Assembly: GCA_030123545.1 (NCBI GenBank) | Contig: CP126124.1 | Coordinates: 3,410,001-3,474,000 of the forward strand | Direction: 5' to 3' | Origin: Burkholderiaceae bacterium | GTDB lineage: Bacteria > Pseudomonadota > Gammaproteobacteria > Burkholderiales > Burkholderiaceae_C | Length of the DNA stretch: 64,000 nucleotides | Part shown: positions 25,996 to 36,271 of the stretch, piece after piece | How positions within the stretch are numbered: position 1 is the stretch's first letter | Layout of the letters: the number at the start of each line of letters is the position of its first letter | Notes under the pieces: model-generated | What the model was told of the DNA's origin: nothing | Databases searched by the model: none | Seen by the model: only the letters and a program-made list of their open reading frames with translations | Position numbers and translations under genes: made by a program

Positions 25996-27183
25996 TCAGT
26001 TCGCGAACGCCGCGATCCCCGTGATCGCGCGCCCCAGGATCAGCGCATGCACGTCGTGCGTGCCCTCGTAGGTGTTCACGACTTCCAGGTTCACCAGATG
26101 GCGCGCGACGCCGAACTCGTCGCTGATGCCGTTGCCGCCCATCATGTCGCGCGCGGTGCGGGCGATGTCCAGCGACTTGCCGCAGCTGTTGCGCTTGACG
26201 ATGGAGGTGAGTTCGACCGCGGCCTGGCCCTCGTCCTTCATTCTTCCCAGCCGCAGGCACCCCTGCAGCCCGAGCGTGATCTCGGTCAGCATGTCGGCGA
26301 GCTTTTTCTGGATCAGCTGATTGGCCGCCAGCGGGCGGCCGAACTGCTTGCGGTCGAGCACGTACTGGCGCGCACGCTGGTAGCAGTCCTCGGCGGCGCC
26401 CAAGGCGCCCCAGGCGATGCCGTAGCGGGCGGAATTGAGGCAGGTGAACGGCCCTTTGAGGCCGCGCACTTCGGGGAAGGCGTTTTCCTCGGGGCAGAAC
26501 ACCTCGTCCATCACGACTTCACCGGTAATGGAGGCGCGCAGGCCGACCTTGCCGTGGATGGCGGGGGCCGAGAGGCCCTTGGCGCCTTTGTCGAGCACGA
26601 AGCCGCGGATCTGCCCACCCTCGTCTTTGGCCCAGACGACGAAGACGTCGGCGATCGGGCTGTTGCTGATCCACATCTTGCTGCCCGAGAGGGAATAGCC
26701 GCCTTGGACCTTCTTCGCCCGGGTGATCATGCTGCCCGGGTCGGAGCCGTGGTTCGGTTCGGTCAGGCCGAAGCACCCTATCCATTCGCCTGTGGCCAGC
26801 TTGGGCAGGTATTTCTGTTTGGTCGCTTCGGTGCCGAATGAGTGGATCGGCACCATGACGAGGGAGGATTGCACGCTCATCATGGAGCGGTAGCCGGAGT
26901 CGACGCGCTCGACTTCGCGCGCGATCAGGCCGTAGCTGACGTAATTGAGGCCGGCGCCGCCGTATTGCTCGGGAATCGTCGGGCCCAACAGGCCGAGCGC
27001 GCCCATTTCGCGGAAGATGGCCGGGTCGGTCTGCTCGTTGCGGAATGCCTGCTGCACGCGCGGCAGGAGCTTTTCCTGGCAATACGCGTGGGCGGCGTCC
27101 TGTACGGCGCGTTCTTCGGCGCTGAGCTGGGCACTGAGCAGGAAGGGGTCTTGCCAGTGGAAGACGGCTTTGGATTGGGACAT
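25996..27183 (-). CDS. Glutaryl-CoA dehydrogenase-type acyl-CoA dehydrogenase
   Basis: 395-residue FAD enzyme. FGLTEPNHGSDPGSM is the flavin/substrate motif with the Arg/Ser context of glutaryl-CoA dehydrogenases, KMWISNSPIADVFVVWA follows, and the catalytic base is the Glu in NTYEGTHDVHALILGRAITG near the C-terminus. Glutaryl-CoA dehydrogenase makes crotonyl-CoA, a plausible lower step for the aromatic CoA pathway coded upstream. It is the last gene of the operon, 50 bp after ridA. A general short-chain acyl-CoA dehydrogenase role cannot be excluded. Confidence 0.88.
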   Translation of the reverse strand: MSQSKAVFHWQDPFLLSAQLSAEERAVQDAAHAYCQEKLLPRVQQAFRNEQTDPAIFREMGALGLLGPTIPEQYGGAGLNYVSYGLIAREVERVDSGYRSMMSVQSSLVMVPIHSFGTEATKQKYLPKLATGEWIGCFGLTEPNHGSDPGSMITRAKKVQGGYSLSGSKMWISNSPIADVFVVWAKDEGGQIRGFVLDKGAKGLSAPAIHGKVGLRASITGEVVMDEVFCPEENAFPEVRGLKGPFTCLNSARYGIAWGALGAAEDCYQRARQYVLDRKQFGRPLAANQLIQKKLADMLTEITLGLQGCLRLGRMKDEGQAAVELTSIVKRNSCGKSLDIARTARDMMGGNGISDEFGVARHLVNLEVVNTYEGTHDVHALILGRAITGIAAFAN

Positions 27184-27233
27184 GGGGGCTCCAGACAGTG
27201 GGGGGTCAACGGTGTGCCGGATCGACCGCAGCG

Positions 27234-27632
27234 TCAGTCGGGTAAGACGGCTGTGACTTCGATCTCGACCTTGGCGCGCGCCTCCATCAGCGCCGCCACC
27301 TGCACGCAGGTCATCGCCGGGAAGTTCTTGCCCATCACCTCGCGATAGACGCCGCCGAGTTCCTTCAACCGGCTGTTGTACTCGACGCGGTCGGTCACGT
27401 ACCAGGTCATGCGCACCATGTGCTCGGGGCCGGCGCCGGCCTCCTTCAGCACTGCGGCGACGTTGGCGAGTGCCTGACGGGTCTGCGCAATGAAGTCGTC
27501 GGTCTCGAATCGCTGCTGGGCGTTCCAGCCAATCTGGCCGCCGACGAAGATCTGCGTGCCGCGCGCGGCGATGCCGTTGGCATAGCCCTTGGCAGGCGCC
27601 CAGCCCGAAGGTTGAAGGTGTTTGTGAGTCAT
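27234..27632 (-). CDS. RidA/YjgF family enamine/imine deaminase-like protein
   Basis: 132 residues, trimeric chorismate mutase-like fold. IFVGGQIGWNAQQRFE, TRQALANVAAVLKEAGAGPEHMVRMTWYVTDR and FPAMTCVQVAALMEARAKVEIEVTAV are the family blocks; the Arg of classic RidA (..R.x.) before the C-terminal Glu is replaced, so substrate use may differ. Its start overlaps the ligase stop by four bases. In an operon whose ring intermediate carries an amino/enamine group, a role in releasing ammonia is reasonable. Confidence 0.85.
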   Translation of the reverse strand: MTHKHLQPSGWAPAKGYANGIAARGTQIFVGGQIGWNAQQRFETDDFIAQTRQALANVAAVLKEAGAGPEHMVRMTWYVTDRVEYNSRLKELGGVYREVMGKNFPAMTCVQVAALMEARAKVEIEVTAVLPD

Positions 27633-29251
27633 GCCTGCTGCCTCAGTTTGAAGCGCTGCAATTTACCGGTTTCGGTGCGCGGCAGCGCGGTAACGAATTC
27701 GATCTCGCGCGGGTATTTGTAGGGTGCGATATGTTTCTTGACGTAGTCCTGCAGCGCCTCGATCATGGCCTCGTTGCCGGGCTGGCCGGCGCGCAATACG
27801 ACGAAGGCCTTGATGATCATGCCGCGCACTTCGTCCGGCTTGCCGATCACGCCACACTCGGCCACCGCCGGGTGCGTGAGCAAACAGTCCTCGACTTCGG
27901 GGCCGCCGACGTTGTAGCCGGCGGTGACGATCATGTCGTCGTCGCGTGCCTGGTAGTGAAAGTAGCCGTCCTCATCCTGCGTGAACGAGTCGCCGGGGTG
28001 GTTCCAGCCGTTGGAGACATAGTGCGTCTGGCGCGCGTCGTCCATGTAGCGGCAGCCGGTGGGGCCGATCACGGCCAGGCGGCCCACGGTGCCGCGCAGC
28101 ACTTCGTTGTCGTTCTCGTCCACCACCTTGGCCTGGTAGCCAGGCACCACCTTGCCGATGGAGCCGGCGCGCACGTCGGCGCCGGCCGACGAGATATAGA
28201 TGTGGAACACTTCGGTGCCGCCGATGCCGTCCAGCATCTCGATGCCGGTGGCCTGCTTCCAGAGCTGGCGCGTGGCGTCGGGCAAGGCCTCGCCGGCGCT
28301 CACGCAGATCCGAAGCGACGGGATTCCGAGCGCCTTCGCGTACGGCGCCATCTGGCGGTAGAAGGTGGGCGCGGTGTAGCAGATGGTGATGCCGTTGTCG
28401 CGCATCTTGCGCACCATGGTCTCGGGGCTGAACCGCACGTCGGGGTAGTACACCGAGGCGCCGGCTGCCATCGGAAACAGCAGCAGCCCGCCCAGGCCGA
28501 AGGTGAAGGCCAGCGGCGGCGAACCGGTCACCACGTCGTCAGGCGTGGCCTTGAGCACCGAGCGCGGCCAGGCGTTGCAGGCGGCCAGCACGTCGCGGTG
28601 CGTGGTGATCACGGCCTTGGGCACACCGGTGGTGCCGCTGGTGAAGGCCAGCAGGGCCACGTCGTCGGCCGCCGTCGCGCAACCGGCGTAGTCCGGCGAG
28701 CGGCGGGCGGCGCGCGCCTCCATGCCGTCGGGGCGGGCCGCATCGCCAAACACCAGGATGGGCAGCTTGTCGTGGGCGTCTTGCGCGGCGGGCACCATCT
28801 CTTTCAGCAGATGGACGTCGCAAATGGCCAGTGCGGGCCGTGCCTTGTCGATGATCTTGTCCAGCTCGACCGCACGCAACAGCGGCATGGTGGCCACGGC
28901 AATCAGCCCGGCCTTGACCACGCCCAGCCAGGCCAGGGCCATGCCGATCGAGTTGCCGCCGCGCAGCAGCACGCGGTTGCCGGGCTCGAGCTTAAAGTCC
29001 TTGATCAGCACCTCGGCGATGCGGTTGACCTGCGCATTCGCCTCGGCGTAGGTGTAGGTCTCGCCCGGCGCGCGCAGCATCAGCCGGTTGCCCCAGCCCT
29101 TGGCGATGGCGTCGTCCAGCAGCGCGGTCGCCACGTTGGCCTGGTCGGGAATCCGCAGCTCGGGCAGGTCGTAGCGGAATTCGGGCCATTGCGCGCGCGG
29201 CGGCAGCCGGTCGCGAACGAACGAGTCGGTTTGTGCGGATGGGACGGCCAT
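27629..29251 (-). CDS. 2-aminobenzoate-CoA ligase (benzoate-CoA ligase family)
   Basis: 540-residue adenylate-forming enzyme. The P-loop is LLAFTSGTTGVPKAVITTHRD; further motifs are CVSAGEALPDATR, DGIGGTEVFHIYISS, YVSNGWNHPGDSF, YNVGGPEVEDCLL and the catalytic lysine in LPRTETGKLQRFKLR. IGGTEVFHIY is typical of benzoate/aminobenzoate-CoA ligases. ATG at 29251 has GGAG upstream; the frame to 29353 is an artefact. With the monooxygenase/reductase gene of the same operon, 2-aminobenzoate (anthranilate) is the best substrate guess. Confidence 0.83.
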   Translation of the reverse strand: MAVPSAQTDSFVRDRLPPRAQWPEFRYDLPELRIPDQANVATALLDDAIAKGWGNRLMLRAPGETYTYAEANAQVNRIAEVLIKDFKLEPGNRVLLRGGNSIGMALAWLGVVKAGLIAVATMPLLRAVELDKIIDKARPALAICDVHLLKEMVPAAQDAHDKLPILVFGDAARPDGMEARAARRSPDYAGCATAADDVALLAFTSGTTGVPKAVITTHRDVLAACNAWPRSVLKATPDDVVTGSPPLAFTFGLGGLLLFPMAAGASVYYPDVRFSPETMVRKMRDNGITICYTAPTFYRQMAPYAKALGIPSLRICVSAGEALPDATRQLWKQATGIEMLDGIGGTEVFHIYISSAGADVRAGSIGKVVPGYQAKVVDENDNEVLRGTVGRLAVIGPTGCRYMDDARQTHYVSNGWNHPGDSFTQDEDGYFHYQARDDDMIVTAGYNVGGPEVEDCLLTHPAVAECGVIGKPDEVRGMIIKAFVVLRAGQPGNEAMIEALQDYVKKHIAPYKYPREIEFVTALPRTETGKLQRFKLRQQA

Positions 29252-29255
29252 GATT

Positions 29256-30485
29256 TCACTCCTGCAACTGGGCCTTGCCGATGATGAGTTGCTGCACCTC
29301 GGTGGCGCCCTCGTAAATGCGCAGCGAACGGATGTCGCGGTACAGCGATTCAACTTTGCTCCCGACCATCACGCCCAGGCCGCCGTGCATCTGCAGCGCC
29401 ATGTCGATCACGCGCTGGGCGTTCTCGGTGGCGGTCATCTTGGCCATCGCGGCGGCGACGCTGCGCTCGCGCAGGCTGCCGTGGCCCAGGTCGCGCATCC
29501 AGGCCGCGCGGTAGGTGAGCAAGGCACCGGCGTCGATCAGCGCCGCCATCTCGCCGAGCTTGGCCTGCGTGAGCTGGAAGTCCGCCAGCGTCTGGCCGAA
29601 CATCTTGCGCTGCCGAGCGTGCGAAGTGGCCTCGGCCAGCGCACGCCGCGCCATGCCGAGGGCCGCACCGGCGACGCTGGCGCGGAAGATGTCGAGCGTC
29701 TGCATCGCCAGCTTGAAGCCGCCGTTGACTTCGCCCAGCGGCGCACCGCCGGCGACCGCGCAGTCGGCGAGCTTGAGCGTGGCAAGCGGGTGCGGCGCCA
29801 TCACCGGAATATGGGCCGAGTCGTCCAGCCCCCGCGCGCCCTTGTCGACGATGAAGGCGGTGATGCCGCGGCTGCCGGCCCCAGGATCGGTCTTCGCGAA
29901 CACGCAGTAGAAGTCGGCGATGCCGCCGTTGCTGATCCAGGTCTTGGTTCCGCGCAGGCTCCACGCCCCGGATTCAGAGTCTTTTTGGCCATTAGCCCGT
30001 TTCGGTGCTTGCTGTATAGCTTCTGTTTTCATAGCAGCTACATCGGAGCCGGCGTCCGGCTCCGACAGCGCGAACGCCGCGATCTTGTCGCCGCGCGCCA
30101 CCGCCGGCAGATAGGCCGCCTGCTGCGCCGGCGTGCCGGCCAGCGAGATTGCGCCGCTGCCCAGGCCCTGCATCGCAAACGCGAAGTCGGCCAGCGGCGA
30201 GTAGAAGGCCAGCGTTTCGCGCAGCACCACCAGCGCGCGCGAATCGAGTCGGTCGAGCGCGCCGCCGTGCTTTGCCGCCACGCAGTAGCGCAGCCAGCCG
30301 CCCTGCCCCAGTCGCCGCACCCAGTCGCGGCAGGCGGCGCGGTCGTCGGACTCGTTGACCGCCTGCGCGTTGGCCCAATCCGGCAACGCGGCACCGATGC
30401 CGCGGTGCGCGTCGTCGAAGAACGGCAGCGCAAGGTGCCCCGTCGATGGCTTGAGCGCCGTGGGTTGCATCACGCCATGGCTCAT
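29256..30485 (-). CDS. Acyl-CoA dehydrogenase
   Basis: 409-residue FAD-dependent dehydrogenase. LSEPDAGSDVAAM and TKTWISNGGIADFYCVFA are the central flavin motifs, RKMFGQTLADFQLTQAKL follows, and the catalytic Glu is in RIYEGATEVQQLIIGKAQL. Between AAM and TKTWISNG there is an extra stretch of about 20 residues (KTEAIQQAPKRANGQKDSES) coded by AT-rich DNA that looks like an inserted repeat. Start ATG 30485 overlaps the hydratase stop (TGATG). Likely the first oxidation after ring cleavage. Confidence 0.86.
   Translation of the reverse strand: MSHGVMQPTALKPSTGHLALPFFDDAHRGIGAALPDWANAQAVNESDDRAACRDWVRRLGQGGWLRYCVAAKHGGALDRLDSRALVVLRETLAFYSPLADFAFAMQGLGSGAISLAGTPAQQAAYLPAVARGDKIAAFALSEPDAGSDVAAMKTEAIQQAPKRANGQKDSESGAWSLRGTKTWISNGGIADFYCVFAKTDPGAGSRGITAFIVDKGARGLDDSAHIPVMAPHPLATLKLADCAVAGGAPLGEVNGGFKLAMQTLDIFRASVAGAALGMARRALAEATSHARQRKMFGQTLADFQLTQAKLGEMAALIDAGALLTYRAAWMRDLGHGSLRERSVAAAMAKMTATENAQRVIDMALQMHGGLGVMVGSKVESLYRDIRSLRIYEGATEVQQLIIGKAQLQE
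29971..30042. repeat. AT-rich insertion inside the acyl-CoA dehydrogenase gene
   Basis: About 70 bp of much lower GC than the gene around it, containing GCTTGCTGTATAGC, TTCTGTTTTCATAGC and CAGCTAC. The minus strand reads GCTATGAAAACAGAAGCTAT. Its GCTAT motifs resemble the short palindromic repeats between other genes here. It is in frame and adds about 20 polar residues. Confidence 0.5.
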
Positions 30486-31342
30486 CAGTCGCCTCCGAAC
30501 ACCGGTTTCTGCTTGGCCGAGAAGGCCTCGTACGCGCGGCGGAAGTCCTGCGTCTGCATGCAGATGGCCTGCGCCTGCGCCTCGGCCTCGATCGCCTGCT
30601 CGATCGTCATCGCCCATTCCTGCTGCAGCATGTTCTTGGTCATTGCGTGCCCAAACATCGGGCCGGCCGCGAGCTCGCGCGCCATGGCCTGCGCCTTCGC
30701 CACAAGTTCGCCGCTCTCGTGCAGCGCATTGAAGAAGCCCCAGGCGAGTCCCTCCTGGGCGGTCATTGCACGGCCGGTGAACAGCAGTTCGCTGGCACGA
30801 CCCTGACCGATCACGCGCGGCAGCAGCGCGCAGGCGCCCATGTCGGCGCCGGCGAGACCCACGCGGGTGAACAGGAACGCGGTCTTGGTGGCGGCGCTGC
30901 CGTAGCGCAGGTCACAGGCCAGCGCCATCATCGCGCCGGCCCCGGCGCAGACGCCGTCGATCGCGCCGACGATGGGCTGCGGACAGTTGCGCATGGCTTT
31001 CACCAGGTCCCCCGTCATGCGCGTGAACTCCAGCAGCTCGGGCATCGTCATATTCGTCAGCGGGCCGATGATGTCGTGCACATCGCCGCCGGAGCAGAAA
31101 TTGCCGCCCTCGCCGGTCACCACCACCACCTTGACGTCGGTCGCGTAGCGCAGGCCGTTGAACAGATCGCGCAGCTCGCCGTAGCTGTCGAAAGTGAGCG
31201 GGTTCTTGCGCTCGGGGCGGTTCAGCGTCACCGTCGCCACGCCGTCTTCGCCACAGTGCCAGGCAAAGTGCCGGGCCTGGTAGCCGGCGCGCGCGCCGTA
31301 CTGCGGGCGCATCGGATTCGATTGCGGAATGTAGTGCTTCAC
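30485..31342 (-). CDS. Enoyl-CoA hydratase/isomerase family protein
   Basis: 285-residue crotonase-fold enzyme. TVTLNRPERKNPLTFDSY, the oxyanion-hole region GGNFCSGGDVHDI and GAIDGVCAGAGAMMALACDLRYGS are present. The position that is the second catalytic Glu in hydratases reads within FTRVGLAGADMGACALLPR (Asp/Gly), so hydratase versus other crotonase chemistry is uncertain. The start overlaps the marR stop by four bases. Part of the aromatic-CoA operon, likely acting in beta-oxidation of the ring-opened product. Confidence 0.84.
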   Translation of the reverse strand: MKHYIPQSNPMRPQYGARAGYQARHFAWHCGEDGVATVTLNRPERKNPLTFDSYGELRDLFNGLRYATDVKVVVVTGEGGNFCSGGDVHDIIGPLTNMTMPELLEFTRMTGDLVKAMRNCPQPIVGAIDGVCAGAGAMMALACDLRYGSAATKTAFLFTRVGLAGADMGACALLPRVIGQGRASELLFTGRAMTAQEGLAWGFFNALHESGELVAKAQAMARELAAGPMFGHAMTKNMLQQEWAMTIEQAIEAEAQAQAICMQTQDFRRAYEAFSAKQKPVFGGD

Positions 31343-31812
31343 ACGGTCTCCAGAAAGTGTTGTTTCACCTTGCCCAGCAACTGGTGCAGGCTGCGAATTT
31401 CGGCCGACGACAGGCCGGCCAGCGCATCGACGATCCAGCCCTCATGGGCTTCGGCCATCGCATTGAACTGGCGGCGGCCCTTGGGCGTCAGGCGCACGCT
31501 GAATGCGCGACGATCGCCCTCGACTTCGACCCGCTCGACCATGCCCTCCGCTTCCAGCTGGTCGGTGATGCCGGTGACATTGCCGCCGGTCACCATCATG
31601 CGGCGCGACAGCTCGCTCATGCGCAGGCCGTCCGGAATGCGCTCCAGCTGCGCCATCAGGTCGAAGCGCGGCAGCGTGGTCTCGAACTGCTCGCGCAGGC
31701 GGCTGCGGATCTCGCGCTCGACCAGCTGCGTACAGGTGAGCAGGCGCAGCCACAGGCGCAGCTCCTCGGGGTGTTTCGTATCGGCGCGGGCTTCCAGATC
31801 CATGTTGGGCAC
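31339..31812 (-). CDS. MarR family transcriptional regulator
   Basis: 157 residues with the winged-helix MarR core: FDLMAQLERIPDGLRMSELSRRMMVTGGNVTGITDQLEAEGMVERVEVEGDRRAFSVRLTPKG, where the DRR wing motif is clear. MarR proteins in aromatic CoA operons usually sense the CoA thioester. It is the second gene, 27 bp after the monooxygenase/reductase and overlapping the hydratase; the likely target is the operon promoter in 34192-34306. Confidence 0.9.
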   Translation of the reverse strand: MPNMDLEARADTKHPEELRLWLRLLTCTQLVEREIRSRLREQFETTLPRFDLMAQLERIPDGLRMSELSRRMMVTGGNVTGITDQLEAEGMVERVEVEGDRRAFSVRLTPKGRRQFNAMAEAHEGWIVDALAGLSSAEIRSLHQLLGKVKQHFLETV

Positions 31813-31839
31813 CTTACATCACTTCGCCGCCGCTGACCG

Positions 31840-34191
<2,352 letters not shown>

Positions 34192-34306
34192 GAGTTGCCC
34201 TTTCGATTGAACCGAGTTCACCTGTGCTGGACCATGCTGACGATGGCTTTAATTTAGACGTAAGTATTTTAAATGTCAAGCAAATGAGTGGAAAATATTG
34301 GCACTG

Positions 34307-35389
34307 TTACCTTGGCATGTTGGAACTCACGCTGACCGTGGTGGCCTCGACCAGCCGGGCGGCTGCGGGCAGGTCTGGATAGGCCTTGTGCAAGGCAGCG
34401 GCACCTTGCTTTAACCGCGCATGCCAACCTTTGCCGCGGGTGAGAATGTCGGACAGAGTCTCCTGCAGAGAATCATGCCGATGCTCCCACAGGAAACCGA
34501 GCAGGCAGGCGGACTGCATCAGGTCCTTCGCGGACTTGGCCCGGAACGAGCCCGTACGCTCGCCGTAGACCACCAGCTTGTGCAGCGCATATCGTTCGGG
34601 GCTTGGCACATTCACGAGCACCGCGCCTTCATTGCAAAAGAGCACGGCCTGCTCCACTTTCTCCAGAGAAAACTCCATGAACGGCAATGGCTGCAGCGTC
34701 ACGTGCAGTTGCGGATGGATGTATGGCAAGTCGCCGCCGCGATGCAGCGGCGTCAGGAAGTCCAGCCTGAAGTCGGGCTCGGATGGAATGAGGTAGGCTC
34801 CGCCCGTCTTGCCGCTGAGCCCGGATACTGGCAAGAAGCCCATCTCCAGCGAAGCGATAGCCTCGTCGGTATGAACCTCCACGTTGTTGGGCAACAGCAG
34901 TGACAGCCTTTTGCCGGCGTGAGCAAAGTCGATGTCCTGGGTGCGAGACGGGTCCCCCCATCGCACACCCAGGCTATTGCCGAAGGCGATGAAGGCATGG
35001 GTCCCGATGAGCACCCCGCCGCCGCGAAAGAATCCATAGTCCGCCAGCCGGCGAATGACACGAAAGTGCCGCGGCAGCACGGCAGAGTTTCCGAGCGCCA
35101 TTGCGGAGCGTGCGAGCGGGCCCAGCGCTGCCGCCGCGCTGGGCGCATCCTTGCGCGCCATGAGCCTTTGCACTGGTTCGCCATCGGGGCCGACATACAG
35201 CTGGTGCAGTTTCCCGGAAGGCTCCGTGAACTGAAAATACCAGTATTTGCGCCCCTTGACGGTTTTTGCGTTGAATGAGCCCTGCAGGTCCGAGAAGCCG
35301 CGTGCGCGCTCTGCCCCTAGGGCGGCATCCAGCAGTTGCGCGTAGGCAGTCTGCGTGGACAAGGGCTGCTCGGTGTACAGAGCATTCAT
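34307..35389 (-). CDS. GSU2403-family nucleotidyltransferase-fold protein
   Basis: 360-residue protein I recognise as the GSU2403 type (nucleotidyltransferase fold, NTP_transf_8). The core is GGGVLIGTHAFIAFGNSLG followed by the TQDIDFA acidic motif (D-x-D) and a later FRLDFLTPLHRGG. The C-terminal half is helical, with ERYALHKLVVYGERTGSFRAKSAKDLMQ. The function is unknown; the fold is shared with AbiEii/MNT toxins. No obvious partner gene is adjacent. It separates the aromatic operon from the thioesterase gene and may be acquired. A palindrome lies just upstream of the ATG. Confidence 0.72.
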   Translation of the reverse strand: MNALYTEQPLSTQTAYAQLLDAALGAERARGFSDLQGSFNAKTVKGRKYWYFQFTEPSGKLHQLYVGPDGEPVQRLMARKDAPSAAAALGPLARSAMALGNSAVLPRHFRVIRRLADYGFFRGGGVLIGTHAFIAFGNSLGVRWGDPSRTQDIDFAHAGKRLSLLLPNNVEVHTDEAIASLEMGFLPVSGLSGKTGGAYLIPSEPDFRLDFLTPLHRGGDLPYIHPQLHVTLQPLPFMEFSLEKVEQAVLFCNEGAVLVNVPSPERYALHKLVVYGERTGSFRAKSAKDLMQSACLLGFLWEHRHDSLQETLSDILTRGKGWHARLKQGAAALHKAYPDLPAAARLVEATTVSVSSNMPR

Positions 35390-35401
35390 TCAGAGCCAGT
35401 T

Positions 35402-35428
35402 ATACTAGATATCAATCATACCTAGTAT
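35402..35428. promoter_or_regulatory. Palindrome upstream of the nucleotidyltransferase gene
   Basis: ATACTAG (35402-35408) and CTAGTAT (35422-35428), perfect 7-bp arms around 13 AT-rich bases, 13 bp before the start codon. It looks like an operator overlapping the promoter; the regulator is not known. Confidence 0.5.
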
Positions 35429-35528
35429 GACTTGATTCCAAGGCTGACGCGGCTACCGCGACCATCGCCAGCCCGCGCCGGCCCCGGCAGCAGACCGACC
35501 CGGCAAGCTGCGGGACAACTCGGCGGCG

Positions 35529-35939
35529 TCACGCCTGCAACGCCAACCGAAGCTCGTCCGGGATCGGGATGGCCGCGTGCGTCTCCAGCGAGGTGGTGAC
35601 GACCGTCTGCCTGACCGACATCCGGGGTGTGCCGTCCTGGCCGATGCAGGACAGGTCCAGCGTCATCGACTTGGAGCCGAGGCGGCTGAGTTCGAGCGTC
35701 AGCACGACATCGTCGCCCATGCGGCTGATGGCCTTGAACTCGGCCTCCAGGCGCACGGTGGGCAGGCCGTAGCGCCTCTTGCCGACAAAGCCGGCGAAAC
35801 CATCCGGGACCAGCGCGTCGATCCACGCCTCGAGCAGGTCGTTGAACAGCACGAAATACTGCGGGTAGAACACGATGCCCGCGGGGTCGCATTCGGAGAA
35901 GCGGATCCGGTGCGCGACCTCGAAACGGCGGTTCGGCAT
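35529..35939 (-). CDS. Acyl-CoA thioesterase, 4-hydroxybenzoyl-CoA thioesterase-like hot-dog family
   Basis: 136 residues, hot-dog fold. RIRFSECDPAGIVFYPQYF carries the catalytic Asp of the 4-HBT family (D-P-x-G-I-V), then FNDLLEAWIDAL and RYGLPTVRLEAEFKAISRMGDDV. AGGAAAGA lies about eight bases before ATG 35939; the longer frame to 36251 is non-coding. It could hydrolyse stalled aromatic CoA esters from the operon at 26-34 kb, but the link is only by proximity. Confidence 0.85.
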   Translation of the reverse strand: MPNRRFEVAHRIRFSECDPAGIVFYPQYFVLFNDLLEAWIDALVPDGFAGFVGKRRYGLPTVRLEAEFKAISRMGDDVVLTLELSRLGSKSMTLDLSCIGQDGTPRMSVRQTVVTTSLETHAAIPIPDELRLALQA

Positions 35940-36271
35940 GGACGTATCTTTCCTGGTTTCGGCGATCCGACGAGTATCGCCGCGCGACGCGTGGCCGCAA
36001 AGCAACGCCGACAACCATGGACGGTGTAAGGGCAAGAACGAAGGAGCCGTTGCAGATCGGACACGTGCGACGGCTCCTTGAACCCTTTGTGTCGTGGACC
36101 GATGAGATAATCTGCCAAGTAATCCGCAGAAACTTGGGCGGCGCCGCCTCCGGCCTGCGCCGGCGACTGGCGTCGCAGCTTCTGCCTCGTAAACTCCCCG
36201 CTTCCGGTGCAGACACGCAGGGCCTTGATTCAAGGCTTTCGCCGCTGCCATTGCCAGGTTCCGAATCGTTC
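35940..36271. other. Divergent region between thioesterase and wza with a 10-bp-arm inverted repeat
   Basis: 332 bp without a gene. AAGGAGCCGT (36041-36050) and ACGGCTCCTT (36070-36079) are perfect inverted arms around 19 bases. No RfaH ops element or clear sigma-70 promoter is seen. The repeat could form a leader hairpin for the exopolysaccharide operon or a regulator site. Confidence 0.45.
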
